Translations under genes and position numbers: made by a program
NCBI GenBank assembly: GCA_016165875.1
Contig: JABBOT010000004.1
Location: 30,471,866-30,535,865 of the forward strand
Source of the DNA: Acanthopleura granulata
Taxonomy: Eukaryota > Mollusca > Polyplacophora > Chitonida > Chitonidae
DNA length: 64,000 nucleotides
Reading direction: 5' to 3'
Shown: one piece after another, positions 62,883-64,000 of the stretch
Numbering within the stretch: the stretch's first letter is position 1
How the letters are laid out: each line of letters starts with the position of its first letter
The notes under the pieces: generated by a model
Database searches by the model: none
Told to the model about the DNA's origin: nothing
Seen by the model: the letters and a program-made list of their open reading frames with translations, nothing else

Positions 62883-64000
62883 GGATTTCAATCATAAATT
62901 CAAGCAATTCCATCAGTTTTCTCTACATATTTGGGGAAACTAAGCGCTACATATTAACCAGATAGTAAGTAAACAAGACATTAGACCTACACTCTCCCCT
63001 TATTTGCCCACGCGACGATTTACAGGTTCTTGATTTACAGGTGGGGGAAATGGATGTATTTACAATAGTTAAAGATCATCTTCTTCAGCGGTTAATTCTT
63101 CCCATTTACTTGGAGTCACGGAATACTCCTGCGCATGTCAACAGAGAAGAGTTCGGCACTAATTATTTACACGAGGACTGGAAATGCAGGATGACGTCAG
63201 AGCCACGTGCCTCACCATGGTGAAGCGCCGCGCTGCGTCCCATGTGTTAATGTACGTCACTTGACATTTCAACTCTGCCATTGTCTCGCTCGAAATAGAA
63301 TGAACGCTTCCTTGTGGTTCATACTTCGTGTACACAGAGTGGCAGTTAAGCAATATGTGGTGCTATTTGCACGGTTGTACATCTGCAGGTCGTCTAGTTT
63401 TCATTACTAACAGGTATTTGACCGTGATGTGTGTAGGTTGCAGGTATCTTTGTCTACATTTCATCAGAGGTTTTTACGAGTTGTCATATCGGCCACAAAT
63501 TTATCCCGTTTGGTAATTAAGGAATTCGTTGTCCACCCCCGTAAAACGTAAGCGGTGCATGGCGTCAGAATGTAGTAAGATTAAATTTGACTTTTACGCC
63601 ATTGCAGTGGCAACCCATCACTTATTGTATATAATAAGCACTTGGTTTACCATGATGGTGTAGGCTTATGTGTATATACACATGTATTTGTGGGCCTGAT
63701 AAACACTAGCTATTTCGCGAAAAGACGTATCCTTAATTGCTCGATGATAATTTGTATTCTTTCTATCCATATGAAATATTCCTGAGTAAAATGAACAAGT
63801 TCAACCTTGGTTAAATGAATGTCGTATTTAAAGGAAGAGAAAGCTGCACAGAACATCTTTACCCAGTGCCAGCACTGGATTGTTCTGTATTTTTCTTCTA
63901 TGTACGTAATAAATTTAGTGGCTTGCGTTGTTTTTAGTAATTAAAATAAGTAATTAAGAGTCGACCAGTACATCATTGTCATAAGAGCTGTATGTGTGCT
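58305..64000. other. Largely empty right end
   Basis: AT-rich, with a compound microsatellite at 62805. No supported exon. A TGACGTCA site and a CACGTG site lie close together at 63192-63209. Confidence 0.5.
62805..62881. repeat. (TA)n-(GT)n compound microsatellite
   Basis: A TA run of about 44 bases passes directly into a GT run of about 32 bases. Confidence 0.95.

Overview
The window is animal nuclear DNA. It is AT-rich and gene-poor, with small phase-matched exons separated by GT-AG introns, many microsatellites and minisatellites, and several transposon families. The repeated tRNA-headed SINEs, whose tails read like 'ATTCTTGAGTACGGCGTAAA', together with the gene content, suggest a lophotrochozoan, most likely a mollusc. 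That placement is an inference from recognised repeat style, not a database match. Nothing bacterial is present (no operons, CRISPR or plasmid features).

Four multi-exon genes could be assembled exon by exon with consistent splice phases. (1) An SLC26 anion transporter on the + strand (565-8886) lacks its first exons, which lie before the window. (2) A complete second SLC26 gene on the - strand (21217-11264) has 16 coding exons and 813 codons before the stop. The pair is tail-to-tail, and most exon lengths are identical, so they are inverted paralogues. (3) An interleukin-17-like secreted cytokine on the - strand (29186-27053) has 3 coding exons and 205 residues. (4) POC1, a centriolar WD40 protein, lies on the + strand (38193-54041) with 14 coding exons and 474 residues. 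A fifth, weaker candidate is a terminal exon on the - strand at 58304-58071, with a faintly SOCS-box-like C-terminus.

Layout: 1-8.9 kb SLC26 copy 1 (a TTAA-flanked MITE and SINEs sit in its introns); 8.9-11.3 kb convergent intergenic space with a SINE and a 129-bp direct duplication; 11.3-21.2 kb SLC26 copy 2, with a stop-interrupted small ORF in one intron; 21.2-27 kb repeats, namely a second copy of the MITE in opposite orientation and a 1-kb minisatellite of 27-bp units; 27-29.2 kb IL-17; 29.2-38.1 kb non-coding, with a 21-bp minisatellite, two SINEs, a hairpin MITE and microsatellites; 38.1-54 kb POC1, with transposon debris in its introns (a possible 2.4-kb inverted-repeat element, a THAP-like fragment and a Crypton-type recombinase fragment); 54-64 kb mostly non-coding.

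The genes do not form a pathway: epithelial anion transport, innate immune signalling and centriole/cilium assembly are simply neighbours. No clearly new molecular system was found. The observations most worth checking are the SLC26 pair and its anion-site substitution, the minisatellite carrying fourteen TGACGTG motifs beside the IL-17 gene, the Crypton fragment, the stop-interrupted intronic ORF and the unassigned terminal exon near 58 kb.
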